This document shows, piece by piece, positions 5,120 through 8,495 of a stretch of 8,495 bases of DNA (its first letter is position 1; the number at the start of each line of letters is the position of its first letter). The stretch comes from Acidimicrobiales bacterium (lineage in GTDB: Bacteria; Actinomycetota; Acidimicrobiia; Acidimicrobiales; VFJN01), in the NCBI GenBank assembly GCA_016936035.1, contig JAFGPU010000168.1, positions 1 through 8,495 on the forward strand. Reading direction: 5' to 3'. Below the pieces are notes generated by a model. It searched no databases, was not told the DNA's origin, and worked only from the letters and a program-made list of their open reading frames with translations. A program made the translations under genes and the position numbers.

Positions 5120-6028
5120 ATGTCGCCCGCGGGCGCCGGTCGGGTCGCGGTCGTGGCGCTCCTGGTGGTCGCCGCGGTCTCGTGCGGTGGCGACGACGCC
5201 CCGGACACGTCGGAGCCGTACCGGGTGGGCACCCGATCCGTGACCTTCGTCGACGACGAGCGGAGCACCCCGGCGTTCGGCGAGGCCCCCGCCGAGGACA
5301 CGCGCACCCTGGTGACCGACCTCTGGTACCCCGCCCGGGGCGATGCCGGCGACGAGCCCCTCGCCGACGCCCCGGCAGCGGACGGGCCGTTTCCCCTCGT
5401 CGTGTTCAACCACGGCCAGCAGGGGGAGCCGGAGCAGTACGCGCCGTCGTTCGAGACGTGGGCCCGGGCCGGCTACGTGGTCGCCGCACCCCGGCACCCG
5501 GTGACCGTGCGGGACGGGCCGGGCGGTCAGTTCGTGGACGACATCGAGGGCGAGCTCGGCGACGTGCCGTTCGTGATCACGAGCATCGACGAGGAGCTGT
5601 CCGACCTGGCAGACGTCGACGAGCTCGCGGTGGCCGGCCACTCGTCGGGCGCCATCGTCGCCTTCGCCAACGCCTTCAACACGTGCTGCCAGGACGAACG
5701 CATCGACGCAGTGCTGGTGCAGGCGCTGCTGAACCTCCCTCTCGACGGCGAGTACGCCCCCGTTCTGCGGGGCACACCGGTGATGTTCATGCACGGTGAC
5801 GCCGACCTCCTCCCCATCGACGGCGCGCACGACACCTTCGAGGCGGCGGAGCCGCCGAAGTACTTCCTCACGATCGAGGGCGGCGACCACTCCGAGGCCT
5901 ACCGCAGCGGCGAGCCGGCCCCCTGGGTGGCCGCCGCTGCCCTCGCCTTCTTCGACCTCCACCTCAAGGGCGAGGACGAGGCGCTCGACACCCTCGAGGG
6001 CATCGCCGGCGTCGAAACCGTCCCCTGA
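5120..6028 (+). CDS. Secreted lipoprotein alpha/beta hydrolase, PAF-acetylhydrolase/chlorophyllase-like
   Basis: This 302-residue protein has an N-terminal export signal: R8, hydrophobic core 9-20 and a lipobox-like AVSC with C22, followed by the flexible GGDDAPDTSEP. It is probably anchored outside the membrane as a lipoprotein, although -3 Ala is less usual than Leu. The mature part is an alpha/beta hydrolase with strand VTDLWYPA (65-72), an oxyanion-hole motif FNHG (96-99), the nucleophile elbow GHSSG (173-177, S175), an acid in HGDAD (225-229) and histidine H257 in GGDHSE. The overall layout resembles PAF-acetylhydrolase II / chlorophyllase-like esterases, which hydrolyse short acyl esters, phospholipids or polyester fragments. 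No substrate can be assigned. It lies 66 bp after the protease gene and may be read through from it. A cysteine pair (189-190) in the exported domain is notable. Confidence 0.85.
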   Translation: MSPAGAGRVAVVALLVVAAVSCGGDDAPDTSEPYRVGTRSVTFVDDERSTPAFGEAPAEDTRTLVTDLWYPARGDAGDEPLADAPAADGPFPLVVFNHGQQGEPEQYAPSFETWARAGYVVAAPRHPVTVRDGPGGQFVDDIEGELGDVPFVITSIDEELSDLADVDELAVAGHSSGAIVAFANAFNTCCQDERIDAVLVQALLNLPLDGEYAPVLRGTPVMFMHGDADLLPIDGAHDTFEAAEPPKYFLTIEGGDHSEAYRSGEPAPWVAAAALAFFDLHLKGEDEALDTLEGIAGVETVP

Positions 6029-6047
6029 CCACCCGGCGCCCTCCGGC

Positions 6048-6089
6048 CGCGCCGACAGGGTTCATGGGCCCGCCGCTCGGGTCGGCGCG
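6048..6089 (+). terminator. hairpin after the hydrolase gene, probable terminator
   Basis: CGCGCCGAC (6048-6056) pairs perfectly with GTCGGCGCG (6081-6089), a 9-bp GC-rich stem with a 24-base loop. It starts 20 bases after the hydrolase stop and ends before the operator region of the exporter gene. No U-tract follows. Position supports termination that isolates the exporter promoter. Confidence 0.42.
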
Positions 6090-6102
6090 CATCACGTGGG
6101 CC

Positions 6103-6132
6103 TTGACATACCCCCAGGGGGTAGTGGACGAT
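6103..6132 (+). promoter_or_regulatory. exporter promoter with CsoR/RicR/CstR-type operator 1 in the spacer
   Basis: A consensus -35 TTGACA (6103-6108) is followed by the perfect 15-bp palindrome TACCCCCAGGGGGTA (6109-6123), then GACGAT (6127-6132) as a candidate -10 with an 18-bp spacer. The palindrome fits TACCC-N5-GGGTA, the form used by copper-sensing RicR/CsoR proteins, and is also close to sites of the persulfide sensor CstR. A repressor bound here would block RNA polymerase directly. No CsoR-family gene is in the window. Confidence 0.75.
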
Positions 6133-6150
6133 GCCGCCCGTCATACGGTT

Positions 6151-6165
6151 AACCCCCTAGGGGTA
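6151..6165. promoter_or_regulatory. CsoR/RicR/CstR-type operator 2
   Basis: AACCCCCTAGGGGTA matches operator 1 at 12 of 15 aligned positions and has the symmetric core CCCCTAGGGG (6154-6163). Its centre is about 42 bp from that of operator 1, or four helical turns, so two repressor tetramers would sit on the same DNA face. It lies in the predicted leader, 26 bp before the GTG start. Confidence 0.68.
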
Positions 6166-6191
6166 TCCGTCACCGATGCGGAGGCAGAATC

Positions 6192-7634
6192 GTGCAAGCA
6201 CAACAGCTGAGAACGAGGTGGTGGGCGCTCGGGGTGATCGCCACCGCCCAGTTCATGGTCATCATGGACACGTCGATCATCGGCGTCGCCCTCCCCGACA
6301 TGCAGCGCTCCCTGGGGTTCGAGCCCAGCGAGCTGTCGTGGGTGTTCAACGCCTACGTCATCGCCTTCGCGGGGTTGCTCCTGCTCGGCGGCAAGCTCTC
6401 CGACCTGTTCGGCGCCCGCCGGGTGTTCCTCGCCGGGTTCGGCGTCCTGACGGTCGCCTCGTTGGCCGCCGGCCTGGCCGACACGAAGCAGTTCGAGATC
6501 GCGGCCCGTGCGGGCCAGGGGGTGGGTGCCGCGTTGATCGCTCCCACCGCCCTCTCGCTGCTCATGACGCTCTTCGCCGCCAACCCCCGCGAGCTGACCA
6601 AGGCGCTCGCCATCTACGGAGCGGCTGCGCCGGCGGGCGGCACCGCGGGCGTCTTCCTCGGCGGCGTGCTCACCGAGTGGCTCGACTGGCCGTGGGTCTT
6701 CTACGTCAACGTGCCTGTCGGCATCGCCGTGATGCTGGCCACGCCCCGGCTGCTGCCGGACGGCCGGGGTGAGCGCGGCCGTCTCGACGTGGCCGGCGCC
6801 CTCACCGTGACGGCTGCCCTGTCGCTCGCGGTGTTCGCCATCGTGCGGGCGCCCGAGGACGGCTGGGGCTCGCCCCAGACCGTGTGGAGCCTGGTCGGCA
6901 GCGTCGCCCTGCTGGGCGCGTTCCTCGGGCTGCAGCGCACCGGCCGCGACCCGTTGCTGCCGCTCGGCATCTTCCGCACGCCGCACCTGGCCGGCGCCAA
7001 CGTGGTCATGGCCCTGCTGGGGGCGGCGTGGATCCCCATGTGGTTCTTCCTCAACCTGTACCTCCAGCAGGTCCTCGGCTACGGGCCCTTCACGGCCGGC
7101 TCGGCGCTGCTGCCGATGACGGTGCTGATGATGGTCTTCATGGTCGGGGTCACGGGCCGCCTGGTCGGCCGGTACGGGTTCCGGGCGGTCCTGGCCTCGG
7201 GCATGGCCACCCTGACGGTGGGCCTCGGCATCCTGGCCCTGGTCCGGCCCGACGGCGCCTTCCTGTCCGACGTGCTGGCCGGATCGCTGGTCGCCGCGCT
7301 GGGCATGTCGCTGGCCTACATCCCGGCGATGCTCGCCGCCATGGCGAACGCCAGGCCCGAGCAGGCCGGCCTCGCATCGGGCATCGTGAACACCTCCTAC
7401 CAGGTGGGGTCCGCGCTCGGGCTCGGCGTGATGACCGCCGTCGCCACCAGCAACGGCGCCGACCAGCTGACCGACGTGGCCGCCCTCACCGACGGCTTCA
7501 GCAGCGCCTTCGTCGGCGCCGGGGCCGTGGCGCTCGCCGCCACCGGCCTCGCCCTGGTGCTGCTCCGGGCGCGCACGACCGGTGACGCCACGTCGACGAC
7601 GCCGGACGAACGTGCTCCCGTCGCCGTCGACTGA
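6192..7634 (+). CDS. MFS exporter, DHA2 (EmrB/QacA-type, 14-helix) family
   Basis: This 480-residue membrane protein starts at GTG 6192 with GGAGG (6180-6184) seven bases upstream. It has the DHA2 signatures: MDTSIIGVALP in helix 1 (25-35), the MFS motif A GGKLSDLFGARR between helices 2 and 3 (66-77), the antiporter motif C region with P147 and GG (143-158), and DWPWVFYVNVPVG (165-177). Many later hydrophobic stretches agree with 14 helices. Members export drugs, dyes, lipids or metal chelates using the proton gradient. The two CsoR/RicR/CstR-like operators just upstream are the notable context. They suggest induction by copper, another soft metal or reactive sulfur species instead of a drug-binding TetR/MarR regulator. 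The gene stands alone between two hairpins, so it is probably a single-gene unit. Substrate unknown. Confidence 0.92.
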   Translation: MQAQQLRTRWWALGVIATAQFMVIMDTSIIGVALPDMQRSLGFEPSELSWVFNAYVIAFAGLLLLGGKLSDLFGARRVFLAGFGVLTVASLAAGLADTKQFEIAARAGQGVGAALIAPTALSLLMTLFAANPRELTKALAIYGAAAPAGGTAGVFLGGVLTEWLDWPWVFYVNVPVGIAVMLATPRLLPDGRGERGRLDVAGALTVTAALSLAVFAIVRAPEDGWGSPQTVWSLVGSVALLGAFLGLQRTGRDPLLPLGIFRTPHLAGANVVMALLGAAWIPMWFFLNLYLQQVLGYGPFTAGSALLPMTVLMMVFMVGVTGRLVGRYGFRAVLASGMATLTVGLGILALVRPDGAFLSDVLAGSLVAALGMSLAYIPAMLAAMANARPEQAGLASGIVNTSYQVGSALGLGVMTAVATSNGADQLTDVAALTDGFSSAFVGAGAVALAATGLALVLLRARTTGDATSTTPDERAPVAVD

Positions 7635-7649
7635 CCGCCTGGGCAGTCC

Positions 7650-7689
7650 GCGCCGTGCCCGCCGCCAGCGTTGCCGGCGGGCACGGCGC
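7650..7689 (+). terminator. strong 15-bp perfect hairpin terminator after the exporter
   Basis: Bases 7650-7664 (GCGCCGTGCCCGCCG) pair without mismatch with 7675-7689 around a 10-base loop. The hairpin begins 15 bases after the exporter stop. There is no U-run, but the stem stability and location make an intrinsic actinobacterial-type terminator likely. Confidence 0.75.
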
Positions 7690-7735
7690 CTCCCGCCGGG
7701 ATGGCTGCCGCTGCCACCTGGGTAGGAGTGAGGGT

Positions 7736-7771
7736 GTGGAACTGCACGTGCCGACGACGGCCGAGGCCTGA
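7736..7771 (+). CDS. possible 11-codon upstream ORF (leader peptide)
   Basis: GTG 7736 is preceded at seven bases by AGGAG (7724-7728), the best SD in the gap. It opens a short frame MELHVPTTAEA ending at TGA 7769-7771. The stop lies two bases before GTG 7774, a candidate start of the phosphatase gene, so ribosomes ending here could reinitiate. It could be a coupling leader, the decayed start of a lost gene (for example a STAS protein), or chance. Confidence 0.3.
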   Translation: MELHVPTTAEA

Positions 7772-7773
7772 CC

Positions 7774-8495
7774 GTGTCCGCGGGCGAGGCAGAGGGGGCG
7801 GCCGTGGATCCGCTGGCCTGGCTGCTCGAGCGCTCGCACACCGTGCCGCCGGCCGACGTGCCGGATGTCGTCGCCGCGGCGTTGGCGCGCGTCGGCATCG
7901 GTGCGTCGTGCATGTTCCTCGCCGATCACGACCAGATGTGGCTGCATCCCCTGGACGCCAGCCGAAACGACGACGAGTCCTTCCCCGTGGACGGGACCAT
8001 CGGCGGTCGCGCCTTCGCGTTCGAGACCCGGTTGTCGGTGCCCAACGGTGACGGGGAGCGCACCTGGGTGCCCCTCGTCAACGGCACGGCCCGGGTCGGC
8101 GTGCTGTCGGTCGACACGCCGGCCGCGCTCGACGACGGCACGGCCCTGATCGTCGAGCGCCTGGCCGCGCTGGCCGCCGAGCTGGTGGTGACCCGTGGGC
8201 GCTACACGGACGTGATGGAGCTCGTGCGCCGGCGCAAGTCCATGACGCTCGAGGCCGAGCTGCAGCGCATCACGCTGCCGCCGATCGCCCTCGCCACGCC
8301 GCACGTCATCGTGGCCGGGGCGCTCGTGCCCGCCTACGAGGTGGCGGGTGACAGCTTCGACTACGGCCTCAACCCCGGCTCGCTCGACGTCGCGATGATC
8401 GACTCGGTCGGCCACGACCTCGAGTCGTCGCTCATCTCCCACCTGGTGTCGGGCAGCTTGCGCAACAGCCGCCGCAACGGCGTCGACCTCCGCGA
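7774..8495 (+). CDS. GAF-like plus SpoIIE/PP2C-type serine phosphatase (3' truncated)
   Basis: At least 240 residues are encoded before the window ends. I take GTG 7774, with GAGG seven bases upstream and tight coupling to the short upstream ORF. GTG 7804, with AGAGGGGG five bases upstream, is a good alternative that shortens the protein by ten residues. Residues about 15-140 look like a degenerate GAF-type sensor. A linker helix with the RRRKSM region leads to ELQR (162-165) and LPP, the usual entry of RsbU/SpoIIE phosphatase domains. Metal-binding motifs follow: EVAGDSFDY (189-197, D193) and IDSVGHDLESS (209-219, D210). Such proteins dephosphorylate anti-sigma-factor antagonists and so switch on stress or developmental sigma factors. 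The C-terminal half of the phosphatase lies outside the window, so activity cannot be fully judged. No partner kinase or STAS gene is visible. Confidence 0.87.
   Translation, partial: MSAGEAEGAAVDPLAWLLERSHTVPPADVPDVVAAALARVGIGASCMFLADHDQMWLHPLDASRNDDESFPVDGTIGGRAFAFETRLSVPNGDGERTWVPLVNGTARVGVLSVDTPAALDDGTALIVERLAALAAELVVTRGRYTDVMELVRRRKSMTLEAELQRITLPPIALATPHVIVAGALVPAYEVAGDSFDYGLNPGSLDVAMIDSVGHDLESSLISHLVSGSLRNSRRNGVDLR

Noticed and set aside
3329..5962. 877-codon open frame on the minus strand opposite the thiolase, protease and hydrolase genes
   Set aside because: The translation is Arg/Gly/His/Asp-rich low-complexity sequence without any domain. It lies antisense to three genes with clear motifs, and is a usual artefact of high-GC third-position bias.
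6141..7913. 590-codon open frame on the minus strand opposite the exporter
   Set aside because: No recognisable fold and a repetitive basic/glycine-rich composition. It would run through the exporter operators and the terminator hairpin.
1..8495. Mobile elements, CRISPR arrays, tRNA/rRNA genes, defence or toxin systems
   Set aside because: No transposase or integrase motif, no spaced direct repeats, no cloverleaf candidate and no known defence domain was seen. Composition is even across the window.

Overview
This window is very GC-rich and densely packed with short intergenic gaps, GTG starts and G-rich Shine-Dalgarno (SD) sequences. Its protein families are typical of Actinomycetota: a deazaflavin (F420)-dependent nitroreductase-type tail, an SCP2-type thiolase with a DUF35 Zn-ribbon partner, a CBS-domain site-2 protease, a 14-helix DHA2 drug exporter and a GAF/SpoIIE phosphatase. 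An acidimicrobial or similar environmental actinobacterium is my best guess. This is inferred from gene content and composition only.

Layout. Bases 1-181 hold the C-terminal end of a DUF385/Ddn-like F420-dependent oxidoreductase. Convergent to it, on the minus strand, lies a two-gene operon: a crotonase-fold protein (1179-1961) followed one base later by an SDR (239-1177). The SDR carries the unusual catalytic spacing of 2,4-dienoyl-CoA reductase. Divergent from this pair, across a 152-bp region with a perfect 12-bp palindrome and a candidate promoter, lies a second two-gene operon: a Zn-ribbon/OB-fold DUF35 protein (2114-2518) overlapping an SCP2-type thiolase (2518-3726). Together these four genes look like a lipid acyl-CoA catabolism locus with auxiliary enzymes for unsaturated chains.

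Bases 3727-3877 hold a short tandem repeat, a hairpin, a weak DosR/DevR-like box and an SD sequence placed in a hairpin loop. They lead into a CBS-domain site-2 protease (3878-5053). A secreted lipoprotein alpha/beta hydrolase follows (5120-6028). The best regulatory signal is between 6103 and 6166: two CsoR/RicR/CstR-type operators, one lying between a TTGACA -35 and a candidate -10, in front of a DHA2-family MFS exporter (6192-7634). A 15-bp perfect hairpin terminates that gene. The window ends inside a GAF/SpoIIE-type PP2C phosphatase (7774 onward), preceded by an 11-codon upstream ORF with a good SD.

I see no mobile element, CRISPR array, RNA gene or obvious defence system. The most interesting items are the metal/sulfur-type operator pair on a drug exporter, the dienoyl-CoA auxiliary enzyme pair, and the hairpin-presented ribosome binding site of the protease.
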